NCBI RefSeq assembly: GCF_008831285.2
Contig: NC_045141.1
Location: 20,208,848 to 20,272,847 of the forward strand
Origin: Nymphaea colorata
Taxonomy: Eukaryota; Streptophyta; Magnoliopsida; Nymphaeales; Nymphaeaceae
Direction of reading: 5' to 3'
Length of the DNA stretch: 64,000 nt
Made by a program: the position numbers and the translations under genes. This document shows positions 12,286 to 23,911 of the stretch, one piece after another. Position 1 is the first letter of the stretch; the number at the start of each line of letters is the position of its first letter. The notes beneath the pieces are model-generated. The model saw only the letters and a program-made list of their open reading frames with translations, was not told the DNA's origin and did not search any database.

Positions 12286-12291
12286 TATATA
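12286..12291 (+). promoter_or_regulatory. Probable TATA box of the RBR gene
   Basis: TATATA in the context CTCTATATACAGG, 51 bases before the start codon. Plant transcription usually starts about 30 bases downstream, which would leave a leader of roughly 20-30 bases and would exclude the in-frame upstream extension. Confidence 0.55.
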
Positions 12292-12341
12292 CAGGGGCTC
12301 ACTCCATAGAGAGAGGACCGAGGACGGGAAGCAGGAGGACC

Positions 12342-13659
12342 ATGGACGACTTAGACGCAGATTGCTTCGACTTCGTGGACGACTTCTACTTCTCAGCGTT
12401 GGAGGCGGCGGGTGAGGACCTCCTCCCCGTCTCGGACGAAAAGTACGCGGACGCCTTGCAGTTCCAGGAGGTCGTCATGGCCTCCGTCATTCCCTCAATT
12501 CGGAAAAGTACGCCGACGCCACCTCATCCGGCCACGTCAAGGCGAGACGTTTCTCCGCCGAGTCCGACCTCAACGTCCCGTCTTGAGGGCGAGCCCTCCG
12601 GTTTCGTCTGCGGCATCTGCATGGAGCCCAAGGCAATCTCCGAGTCGTTCCGGAACCCGTCCTGCTCGCACCGGTTCTGCACCGACTGCACTCGGCAGCA
12701 CCTGACCGTGCGGATCCAGGAGAATGCGTCTCGTGTGCGGTGCCCCGAGTCGGGGTGCAAGGCGGAGATAGACCCGGAGTGGTGCCAGGGGATGGTACCG
12801 GGTCAAGTGTTCGAGAGGTGGTCGGCCGTCCTCTCCGAGTCGGCCATATCCGCCGAGAACCGGGTCTATTGCCCCTACGGCGACTGCTCGGCGCCGATGG
12901 AAGTCGAGGGTAGAAGCGTAATTGTCCAGGCAGAGTGCCCCCACTGCAACCGCCTGTTCTGCGCGAAGTGCAAGACGCCGTGGCACGCGGGCTCCGATTG
13001 CGAGGAGTATCGGCTTGGGGACAGTGGCACGAACGATATTTTGTTGAAGAAGTTGGCCAAAGAGAAAATGTGGGCGAGGTGCCCTAAGTGCAAGTTTTAC
13101 GTCGAGAAGGTGGATGGTTGCCCTCACATAACGTGCAGGTATGTTCGCAACGTACTTAGGACGCCACTCGTGTTTATTTTTCCAAAATGCCAATTGTCAC
13201 ATTCATCCCATTCATACTGTTTACAATCACCAGATTTGAAACAAAAAGTCGCCATTTCTGTAAGTCGGATTTTTTCCCCTGGTTTCTTACATGAAAAAGA
13301 AAAAAATGAAAATTATATCTAAAATAGTATGATATCTTGGTAAGAGGTTTCTCCACAATTTGAATTGTATATTATAAATGTCAATTTAATTTGAATGGAA
13401 TCGAAAAGTTCCATTTGAGCAGCTCACCAACCTCAATTTCAGTAACTTAAGATGGTTTTCAACCAGTGAATAATATCTCACCTTTCGAACGCGTTTTTAA
13501 TGGTTTAACCCTGAGCTTGTCAACCGCCTGCAATTAACCATTCTTGATTAATTTCCCATGTTTGATTGCAGGTGCAGCTTTCAATTCTGCTACCAGTGTG
13601 GTAGTGCTTGGGACCAGGCGCATCTTGCTTGTAGAGCTCGAGAGCAGCATATACTTTAG
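12342..13659 (+). CDS. RBR (RING1-IBR-RING2) E3 ubiquitin ligase
   Basis: E3 ligase that passes ubiquitin through a RING2 cysteine thioester to substrates. Exons 12342-13138 and 13572-13659; the intron splits an Arg codon inside RING2. The product is 294 residues. An acidic N-terminus with a DALQFQEVVMAS segment (38-48) is typical of the plant RBR group. RING1 is about 90-139 (CGIC...CSHRFC..C...CP..GC), the IBR about 177-220 (YCPYGDC...CPHCNRLFCAKC...W..GSDC) and RING2 about 247-286 (CPKC...DGCPHITCRCSFQFCYQCG). C260 in GCPHITC is the expected catalytic cysteine, so the enzyme looks intact. The ATG at 12342 was chosen because the TATA-like box lies just before it; the longer frame starts at a non-ATG codon. 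Exon 1 is strongly GC-rich compared with its surroundings. No transmembrane segment is visible. The target is unknown. Confidence 0.94.
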
Positions 13660-14062
13660 TCGATGATGCATACATATTTTTTCCCTTCTAACTTGCTTGA
13701 TTGAAAATCATTGGTTACTTTAGGACGTTGTTGAAGGAAGGTTCTCAAAACTTCACCTTGTTTGATTGTCTCGTGCAAAAAATGTCAAAGAAATACCAAG
13801 TTTAAAGTTTTCCTTGGAAAGTTTCCCTACGCGTTCGGCAACCTGCAGAGCAGTCCAGAGTGCGTGTTCCCGTGTCGACTTCCTCTTCCTCATTCCAAGA
13901 GCCGTACTCCTCCAAATTGTCTGTATTCGCGAGTGCTTGTCCAAGCAAAAAAATGTTCTTCCTTTTTGGCATTAGCCGTTTTCCATTGTCAAAAAAGAAT
14001 ATGTTCCTTCAAAGAATGAACGAACGTGTCCTGCAAAGCCTGCTGTGTGTGTGCCACTTTTG

Positions 14063-14083
14063 TTAAACCCTAAACCCTAAACC
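14063..14083 (+). repeat. Interstitial telomere-like repeat / telobox
   Basis: Roughly three units of the plant telomere repeat (TTAAACCCTAAACCCTAAACC), about 400 bases past the RBR stop codon. It may be a telobox regulatory motif or a DNA-repair scar. Confidence 0.8.
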
Positions 14084-17000
14084 AAGCTGGAATCAATGCT
14101 AAAACTGACGCGTATTTTGACTCGAATTAGATCCAATCAGTTCGTTTTGCTAAGTTTGAGATCCAAGGATATATTACATGAAGAGACTTGAGATCAGATA
14201 TACAATGAAACAAACACACCCGTAACATGTACATGTAAAATATGTTTCGTAATTGTGTCCCCACATGTCCTAGAGAACTTTTTGGCTTTGCCCAACCGAG
14301 CTTGAGCTAATTAATAGTTATGATCGAAACCAGGAATTTTAGGCTTGAGCGGCACTAAATATAAAACCTTCACACTTTAAGAAACATGCATAATATAAAC
14401 AATTTTTAAAATACCAACATGAAAATAAAAAGAATTTTTTGGGGTTGGTGTGCGCAACTGCCCACACCTGCATATATGTGCCTCCGCCACTGGCGGCTGC
14501 ATCGCCCCGACTCATCAATAGAGGAGGCTTATGGCTTATTCAATAGTAGTTGTGCCAACAAAAGTTTGAATCTTAGTCGTCTTTACTCAAAAGTGATGTG
14601 TGTTTGCAATATCATTCTCTCTCTATATAGAAGAAGAGAAAGGTAAAGGTAAAGAAACTTATAAAATTAACCATTACTTTCTACGGAAGAAATATTTGGC
14701 ATCGTCCACGTCCAATCGCTTTGTTGAAAAAAAGGTGATAGAGATATGCAAGATCATCGATTTGGTGGTCTCCCCTTGTAAGTATTCCTCCTCGTGGAAG
14801 CAAACATAAGACATATGGTATGGTGGTGATACGCGCCATCGCAGTCTGTCTTTTCTCTATAAGCAATTGCGATCGCGCGCGTCACCATCATCCTGCCATT
14901 TTTCTATAGCAACAAAGCTGTTGACGAAAATGAAAAGGGGATGATAGCTTCTTCTTATACGCGCTAGTGGTATTATGCCCAATATTGTTTAGGTGCTGTT
15001 ATCCCGTAACAATTAGTGGAGGCCGAGCGGATGTCATGATCATGCAATGGAACACATAAGTGTCTGTCCCGATTTGGAGATCTTGACATTCTTGTGAGGT
15101 CGGACGACTTGACTTTGTCTCGAGAAAGTTTAGACACGGTGGACGCCAATCGTCGGTGGCTTTGAAGACTCTTTTTCCATTAGCGGACGATTGATTAATC
15201 TTAGGGATTGTTTATCGAATATTCTTGTAGAAGTCGCAGGGGAAAATTTTCCACATTTTGATGAATTTTTTGCCCCTGTATTGTCCAATTATCACTTGAC
15301 TTGTTTGATGGGCCAGTAAAGAAAATGTCAAACTCAAAGAAATTTGACTTTCTATCCATTACTCATGCTGTTTGGGTGAATTCATCCCGCCCATCCAGCA
15401 CATGGTAAAGGAGGTTTAACTGAAAATCTGCACTTTGAGGAACCCACTGTTTAGACAAACAATAGATTTTTTTAACCGTACATTTTATATTGAAAACGAA
15501 GTCGTGTTTACAGTTTCCCATCTCAGAGTTTAATCTGAAATCCCTTTATATAGGACCGACATAATGAGCAAACACCCAAATTTTACCGCTGTGTGAAAAT
15601 GTGAATTAAAATCGCCAAGTCCTCATATTTAAGGTTGTATTAGCAAAAAGATGAAGGGATAACTGACTTTAAATTCTAAGATTTGAGATTGTCAAACACT
15701 TCGGATGCCTCAATTTAGATATTTGACGGTTGAAAGCAAGGGGACCCTCTTATCTCGTTCAAAGTAAACAACCATATCTTAAAAGGGATCTAAATGACTT
15801 AGATTTGGGACCATTATATATTTTGGAATGTCAAATCTAGATAAGTAAGAGAAGTATTTCATTCTATCATTCAACTGAGAGCCGATCTACCTTTTTCCTA
15901 GTACTAAGTTTACTTTTGACGTCTCGATGTGACACTCCTCATTATGCTTCAACTTGCATATTATTGCTTTTCTTTTGCAACACAAAGAAAACTCAAAACT
16001 ACCAGCATCCGCGCCGTACTCCGTCTATTGCACCAATTTCTAGTCAATGTTGTATTTGGTACGTCTAAGAGATAAAAAGTCATGCCTCATCCAACTCATT
16101 TGTATTCCACAAGCGGACACATGATTTGACTCCAGATCCAACTGTCGGCCATGTGACCAAGTCTACATACTCTGGTGAGATGGTCTAATCCATTTTTGGA
16201 TGCTGATCCAACAGAAAACTAGTGTTCTAAACTCACTAATCAGATAGACTCTGGACCGAACTTAGTTGCATATATGATTATGAGACCAATTCAACCAAAC
16301 TAAAGTACCCCCATTTGATACTCAATCATGAGATCCAACGTTTGTCGGGATTTGGATTTTGTTCCCCTTTTCTGCAGTAGGTCCCGTTTATGAAGAGGGC
16401 CCCAAATATCCGATACGAGACATTTTAATATCACTACAGTGCGGGAATCGGTCAATTCAACTCTTTCTATACAAAACAAATCGGTTCATACAGCTTTGAT
16501 TACAGAACCGATACGACCTTAGCAGTACGGACGTCGCCGTATTTTATATTCATACTTTTTTCCGTGCAAAGAAATTGTCGTCCACGTGAGAAGCAAAAAA
16601 TATCTTCCTTTCCTTAACGAGTTTTTAATGTATAAAAACTTCTTTCAAACGGCGAGTAAACTTAATATTAAATTTAAATTATTCATTAAAAACCCAAAAA
16701 AAATCCATATCGTGGGCCTTGGAAGATGAGCATCACATCTGTCGTATGCAAATGTCAAATCCAGTTAAAGCCTATTCCGGTGGATTGTGCATAAAACTTT
16801 ATTTTGAACAATGTGACTTGGTTTTATTTTGACAACACAAAAGGATAAAACCTTGCTCCTCAATGAACCTAAAACACTTCGACTGCAATAAAGTTTTATA
16901 TTTCGACTTGTTTAAATTATTTCAAATTAAAATCCGTTCGAATCAAATTTAATTTTTTCTTTCACTTTTTTTAATTAAAAATTGAACCGAACATGGGTTC

Positions 17001-17196
17001 GTTGTCTACATGATCCACCACAATCCCCCTTGGGATCGCCGGAATAATCCAAACCCACGTTGAATTTATTGATATTTTTGTAAATATTCAAAAGTTAATT
17101 TTGAAAATTAATCAATCGCATAAATCGCCTAAGCCAAAAACATAGGGATTATCAATTGGCACTTCTGAGCCCAGCGACGCGTTTCATCGTGCGCAC

Positions 17197-17428
17197 CACG
17201 TGGTCACGATGCAGCTGCCCGCACGGCACGCGTACTGCGCTCGCGCGCACCGCTTGCGTCCTCTTTCGTTAATTTCTTCCCTGCAAACGAATCCCTTTTG
17301 TCCGTTACTCCTTTAACTCCTCCTCTGTGGTCTCCGCCAACATATCCACCGTCCGTTTTGCCACGTGGAATCCGATCCATTACCACGAGCACGGAGCTCT
17401 TCGACAGGTGGATACCATGCGCCACGTG
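17197..17428. promoter_or_regulatory. Cluster of three CACGTG G-boxes
   Basis: CACGTG occurs at 17197-17202, 17362-17367 and 17423-17428, each as CCACGTGG, a core bound by bZIP (ABRE) and bHLH (PIF/MYC) factors. All three lie about 0.8-1 kb upstream of the first putative exon of the LPA1-like gene, in GC-rich DNA. Light, ABA or phosphate control is inference. Confidence 0.5.
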
Positions 17429-18194
17429 GCGCGCAGAGGGAACGAGTTTACCTGACCTGGGGTCGAATTTTATACGGAACGGGGACTCGCGAGTCATTTT
17501 CGTCCCTCTTCGAGGGTGTTTTCGTCCTTATGGGTTTACGGCTTGCGCAAACGGCAAAGCCGCATCTGGTCGCCCCGCTTTCCGTGACGTTGATCGGAAG
17601 ATGGGAAATGACTATAATGCCCTTACGACCTCGACGACGAGAGCGCGCTCGAAAGGGTCAACAGTTTTCGAACGGACGTGAATACCCCTGCCCGGGGTTC
17701 TGAGACAATTATGAATTTTTTTGGATATGGATCCCTGGAACATGAATAAATTGGGAGCAAAAAATTCATTTCAATTGGATCCGCAATCGAAAGATTCAAA
17801 ACCCTGTGATTTTGTCTTACCAGTCGAATCCTGGGTCAAGCTTTAAACGGATCCGGCCCGCCGAGTTCATTACTTGAAAACGGGAAGATCAGTTTGGTCG
17901 TTTCAGAAAGTGAAGGGGGGTAAAACAGACTCAACTGGACGCCCAAGGGAAAGGCTGGAAGGGCATTATGGTATTTTGATGGAAGCTGTCTATGTCTAGG
18001 GAGTCTAGGAGCAGAGGGGGTGGGGACAAGGGTGGATCCAGGGAATGCGGGGTGCGTCGAGACCGGTTCGGCCAAAGACGGCGGAGGCGGGAGGGGCGCG
18101 CCCCCGCGTAAATGCCCGTTCTGCCCTTCTTCCCCCACCTCTGTCCCCGGCCTTAAATCGCCGATCCGGCGGTCTCCTCCGTTCATCCACCGCC

Positions 18195-18281
18195 ATGGCC
18201 TCCGCCCCCATGCCTCTCCCCCCTTCTCCTCCTTCCTACCTTCTCCGAGCAACGATGCCGCGCATTCCGCTTCCATCGTAG
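18195..18281 (+). promoter_or_regulatory. Probable upstream ORF in the LPA1-like 5' leader
   Basis: A 28-codon ORF begins with a strong context (GCCATGG) and ends before a good splice donor (CAG|GTAAGA at 18341). The most likely acceptor is CTCAG at 19146, just six bases before the main start codon. If the transcript begins upstream, ribosomes meet this Pro/Ser-rich peptide ORF before the main ORF. Transcription start and splicing are inferred, not shown. Confidence 0.4.
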
Positions 18282-19152
18282 GCAGGCCCAGCATCCTCCT
18301 CCTCCTTCGCCTCCTCCTCTGCTGTTGCTTCCTCGTTCAGGTAAGAACATGATTTCTTTCGCATTTTGCTCCTTACGTGGAATCGTGTCATTCCTTGTGC
18401 TTGCTGTTTTTTACTGCTATTCTTTTCTGTATTAGGGGCCTGGGGTGAGAGATTTTTTGATATTCTTCCCTTTTTATTCTCTTGTTTTCATTCGTTGGTT
18501 TCTTAGTTTTCTGGATTGCATTGCAGAGAGCTCTGGTGGAAATCCCAAGCCAATTTTGGTCCATGCGTGGTTGAATTGCTGGCTTGGGAATTGGGGATTG
18601 AGGGATTTGGTTGATGTGATCATGTCGATTTTTTTCTTATTTCCCTTTAATTTTCCGGATTTTTGGGTTTATTAAGTGGTGGTACGGACGACCTTCCTTT
18701 AAAAGTGTCTTTTTTTTGGGGCATTTGACAATGAGGCTATTTTTTTACTTATTTTTTCAAAGCAGAATTTTTTGAATTTTTCTTTTTTTTTTTCAAAAAA
18801 AAATGTCATATAGTTTGTGAAAAATGTCCGTCTCTTCCCCTCTCTTTTCTGGCGCGCGACTATCTATTGGGAAGGGGAGGGTCCCTGTAGCCTTTTTCTG
18901 GAAAAATAATTCCACTTTTTGCTTCTTCTTCTTTTTTCCCTCAATTTGATTTAACCAGAATGATTGTTTTTGCCCTTTTTGCAAGCGTAAGTTTGCAATT
19001 GTTTATTAGCCTTTGGCCTGGGAAGCGAATGCAGTCTCTGTATCTTTCTCCCTTTTGATCGTTTGGTGCTTCCTTTTGTTTTCCCGGTTAAAGACTGTCT
19101 GATTTGGTTTTCCGGAATCATGTGGGCAAGATTTTGGGCGTCTCAGGAAGAA

Positions 19153-22100
19153 ATGGCGGAGCTGCCGAAGCTCCTCTATATCTTGGTGGACGACGGGGAG
19201 AAGAGCGACGTCGAAGGGAATTCGTCGTTTCCTTCGCCGCCGTCCTCGTTCCGGTACACGCGCTCTCTGTTGCAGAGCACTCTGCAATTCATGGGCTGCA
19301 AAGCCCGACATGCCTTCAAGGTGCATCTCTTTCTTTCCCTTGCCAGTTTAGGCCCTGTCAATTTACGTTTTGATCGATTCATTCAAGGTCGGAGCAACTG
19401 TTCATGCATGTGATAGATTTCATGCACGTACTTCTCCATATGTGTTTCGGCCTTTTCCCGCCCATTCGTTCATCTTTTTGGATGAAAAAGTGGACAACAG
19501 TAATGGGTTGATTCCCTGATCTGATCAGATTAGCCGAAGGGTTTTCGAGGTGTTGAGAAGCGAGTGTCTTGGGGATGTGACGATGCCTGTTAAGGATGAA
19601 GGTTTTAACCGCAGCTGCCGAGAAAAGGAAGGTGGTAATGATTCCGTCTCTGCAGATGCTGGTGAAAATGACAGCATACCGTTCGAGGCATACAAGAGGC
19701 GTACAACCATCACTGTTGATAGGAAGACCTTCTTGGACGTTGTTTGTGATGCCCTTTCCCAGTACAAGTATGTTGGTCCAAATCAAAGAGCTGATTTGGT
19801 TTTAGCATGCAGGTATGGCGTCTTAAATTTTGTTAACTTGAGGACCTGTTTTAAGAAATCTGAAATGCTTGAATGGTCTAAGAAGGAGCTTTGGTAATCT
19901 TTAATTTTCTTTTCTACGAATTCTTTTAGCTCCTCGTGCTCTTTTTAGTTTTTATTGTGTTATGTTCTTTTGTTTTTCTGTTTGATTTTCAAATGGTTTT
20001 GGGTTCAGTTAAAATGGAAAGAACAAATGTCAAGCAATGCAAATATGGGCGTGTCAATTTTTTGTTAGTTCTTTTTATTGTTCCTGATTAGTTAGCTTTG
20101 ATATGTTGTCCTTTCTTCTTCCAGAATTCGTGAAAGGAAAGAATCTGTGACAGTTCTGCTATGTGGAACAAGCGGGTGTGGCAAGTCCACTTTATCTGCA
20201 CTGTTGGTAATTTCCCTGGGGTTGTATGCGTACATTCATTTGTATGCCTTCTTGATGGCAACATTGCTGCGTTCTTATTCATGTAGCCTGAAATGAGCCT
20301 CCTCTGAGTGATTTGCTTCTTGTGACGAAAATTTATTGTTACCTTTTGTCAGCCATACATCATTATTACTAGTTGGTAAAACCTTTGGAGGAGGAAAATC
20401 TATTATCCACGACCCATGGAGAAAAATTGTTGTCCATTTTCCATTATATATGAATCTATCCTGTAACATGAAGCAGTTTAGAATATTTTATCAAATTGTC
20501 CCAGCTAATGGTTATTAAATTATAAAAAGTATTAAATTTCTCTGTAAGATTTTGTTTTTGTTGTCCTCCTACTATGTATATATATTTTCGTTTCCCTACA
20601 GGGTAGCCGCTTGGGTATCACAACGGTGATTTCTACTGACTCCATTCGGCACATGATGAGGAGTTTTGTAGATGAGAAGCAAAATCCTTTATTATGGGCG
20701 TCTACGTACCATGCTGGTGAGTTCTTGGATCCAGTTGCAGTTGCCAAGGCAAAAGCAAAACGCAAAGCAAAGAAATTAGCAGGCAAGTCTGCTGCAGTTA
20801 AAGTGGACGAGGATGGGTCTTCTCACGGAAAATCTGAACCAAGACTTGATTCAGCTTCTACATTGGAAGCCATCGGCACAAAACAAATGGCCATCGAGGG
20901 ATTCAAGGCCCAAAGTGAGATGGTAATTGATAGTCTAGATAGACTTATTACCGCATGGGAAGAAAGGAATGAATCTGTTGTTGTTGAAGGTGTCCATTTA
21001 AGCCTTAATTTTGTGGTAGGTTTTTCCTGGCTAGTACCTTCTCTTCTATTATATCTGGTTCGGCTCCTTCACATGCATTCTCTCCTCAATTGCTTTCCCT
21101 TTTTTCTTTTTCTTTGCCAGATGGGCCTCATGAAAAAACATCCTTCAATTATACCCTTTATGATTTACATAACAAGTGAGGACAAACATATGGAAAGGTT
21201 TGCTGTCCGTGCAAAGTATATGACATTGGACCCAGCAAAAAATAAATATGTCAAGTATATACGCAATATCAGGACCATCCAGGAGTACCTATGCAACAGA
21301 GCTGATAAGCACTTGGTGCCAAAGATTAACAACACAAATGTAGATAGGAGTGTAGCTGCCATCCATGCAACAGTTTTTAGTTGCTTGCGGAGGCGTGAAG
21401 CTTATGAGCAGCTTTATGACCCAACAACAAACACGGTTGCTGTAATTGATGAGGAATACAGAAATCAGTGTGCTGCTAATTCTTTAAGTTCAAAAGGAAT
21501 GTTCCAGCTAATTCAAAGAAAAGGATCTTCTCGGCACCTGATGGCTCTTCTTAACATGGATGGCTCCATAGCCAAGGCTTGGCCTGTCGAACCAGTAGAT
21601 AATGATGGAACCTTGACACTGAGCTATGGAATGGACAAGGGGGACAGAAGTCCTTTATATGGCCCCTTGCAGATTGGGAAAGCAGAGCCGGTGAACTTGC
21701 AGTTTGGTAACTTCGGCATTAGTGCATGGCCCAGTGATACTGCAGGGACCAGCTATGCTGGAAGTATCGATGATTCCATTAAAGGTGATACTGCTGAGAG
21801 TGGAAGCCGGTATCAGTCGTCATGCTGTAGTTCACCAAGGTTTTCTGATGGAGCTGCAAAAGAGGTATGATGCATTCTTCTTTTCATGACCATTGAACTT
21901 CCAAGCCATTTTTTGATAGGAGTATATATCGGAAATGAAAGTTGTAATAGACATGAAGTCATTCATCTGTCCTGTACCCCTTTGTTTTAAAGTTATAAGC
22001 TTCTGTGCTTTTTGAAGTGGTAGTGTTTGTCTGGAGCTTTAGATAGACAGGAGTTTGATGTTCTTCCAAGGGCAGGATACGAAAAAATCCTAGTCATGTA

Positions 22101-23911
22101 TCTCTGAGGGGGCATCCGTCCTTGGGGGCCGAAAGGGAAACCATTGATGCTTAGACTTCAGGGCAAAAGCTAACATGCGTATGGTTGCTTTCTTCTCTGT
22201 ACCTTTCTTCCTCCTTATATAGAATCACGTCTCATCGCACCTTCTTTTCCAACCATGTGGTTGTCGCAGGCAATATTTTGTTATCCAAATTTGATCCGGT
22301 TGTAAGGGTTGCATAATTCTTTTTTTGGATGTCACTATTTCTTCGCTTCACATTTTAGTTTACTCGTTACAAGAATGGCTTGGTTGATTTTGGTTTTTGG
22401 CAGCTTAAAGAGGAGATATCGGTTTGTGGCAGTGAAGAGGAAGTTGAAGATGTACCAGACAAGGATAGTGACGAGGATCTAAGTGACGCTTTAGAAAAGC
22501 AAATGCATGATGAGGTACGTATGTAGCCAATTAGCCACAAAATACTACTCATGCTTTGCCTTTTTTCACATTTTAATATCTAGGAGAGTAATTAAACAAA
22601 TAGAAAGCCCTCAGCCCTGCATTCACGGTGTCTTCATTGAAGATTTGAAGATGCAATTCCCTAGTAGTAATCCTGTTAAAGTCTAATGTCGTTGCAAACA
22701 AGTGGAGTAGGAATTCAGAAAGATGGAGAGAGAGAATTATATCCAAAGCATTAATAATATCCTAGGGTACAAACATGAATGTTGCTCAAATATTTGTTTG
22801 TGAGGACATGTCCAACTGTCAACCTCTAAGAACATTGTTTGAAGGCATACGACTTCTACGTTGTAACGATGGAAAAAGAAAGATATTGATTATGTGCACC
22901 GGAAGAAGGAACGCTTGAGCACAACGCCGGAAGGGGGAAATTAAGAGTTTGAGATTCGTCTAGAACCCAAGCTATCTCTCGGTGGGTTTGCATTCTCATT
23001 TATAGCTCAAAACTTTCCTGGTCCAATGTTGTCCAACTTTGCTGACTTACCCTTTTCAACCCGTATGTTGTTCGTTCTGGAAACACGTCTTCTTATTCCA
23101 TCTTTTCCTAAATCCCCTTGAAGAAATAGAAGCTCGAGAAGGAAGACCTGGTTCAGTTGCTATTTGTTTGAAAACTTCCGACATGGGAAGAAGTGGTGGC
23201 TCGGACGGCTGGACGAATAATGACACGTTTGTTGGATTGCAAACCTGGACTTGTATTTCATATTACATGTTGCTTTCCTTGCTATCTCATTGAATGAACT
23301 GAAGTGGTAAACGTATGCAACAATATTTAGCGGCCGTTGGTTTCTCATATATTGCAAATCCTCTACTTGGATTAGTGTACTGGCTTCCTTCTCTCCTCCG
23401 TATCAATCTAATCGACAGTCTGTGCTTGGGAATCCTGGCTTAATGGCTTTTTCATTTTTAGCTCGAGGGTTCTGTCGATGAGCAATCAACGAAGTCAGAT
23501 GAGGAGTATGATGATCTGGCAATGCGTGATGAACAAGAAAGTGGGTACTGGTCTGAAGATGATGAAGGCAGCAGTCTCTACAAGCATGAGCTACGGTCAG
23601 AAAACAATGAAGGTGGTGGACAGGATGATCATCAATTTGGGAATCCAGAAGCAGGCAGCAAGACTGATGATGATAGATACCGGCAGAATCTTGATCAGTT
23701 CCTGGGTAACAGCAAAAATTATTCAAATCCTTCTTGTTGCTACTCCTCTCTATTATTAGAGAAGGAACAGCGGAGCATGTCTACAGATGATGGTGCTGCA
23801 CAGGCTAACCTTCTTATTGGAACTACATTCCATGGCCGATCAAGGAGTATTCCTGCACTGGGTAAATATGGATCTTTAGCAAATGGGCCAATTTTGTCTG
23901 GCGCACCTTAG
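19153..23911 (+). CDS. LPA1: LPA1-like P-loop NTPase (2-phosphoglycerate kinase-like)
   Basis: Homologue of rice LOW PHYTIC ACID 1 and its Arabidopsis paralogues, which affect seed phytate; the exact reaction is unsettled in the literature. Exons: 19153-19320, 19529-19812, 20125-20206, 20602-21015, 21121-21864, 22404-22514, 23462-23911, all phase-consistent, giving 750 residues, normal for the family. The N-terminal domain has [28 protein letters not shown] and RRVFEVL. Walker A is GTSGCGKST at about residues 165-173, followed by [20 protein letters not shown] Lys/Ala-rich segment ([11 protein letters not shown]) comes next, then VVVEGVHLS and the kinase core ([23 protein letters not shown] split over the exon). 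The C-terminal quarter is acidic and low in complexity. The start at 19153 fits the family start; an in-frame ATG at 19120 would be used only if the leader intron ends earlier. Confidence 0.94.

Larger units (their letters stand above)
13660..18140. other. Gene-poor intergenic region
   Basis: About 4.5 kb with no supported coding gene. It holds a short telomere-like repeat (14063-14083), AT-rich DNA with recurrent TTAAATCTAAGAT-like words (15600-15860), and a GC-rich stretch with three G-boxes (17197-17428) that is probably the distal promoter of the downstream LPA1-like gene. Open frames in 13762-14066 and 17204-17703 overlap in several frames without a domain. Confidence 0.55.

Noticed and set aside
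12159-12341. In-frame N-terminal extension of the RBR protein
   Set aside because: It starts at TTG, crosses the 75-bp promoter repeat and lies upstream of the TATA box.
12570-13193. A 207-codon minus-strand open frame
   Set aside because: Antisense shadow of the GC-rich RBR exon 1; no recognisable domain.
17204-17703. Three overlapping open frames of 97-127 codons
   Set aside because: GC-rich promoter-like DNA with G-boxes; frames overlap in three phases and none resembles a known protein.
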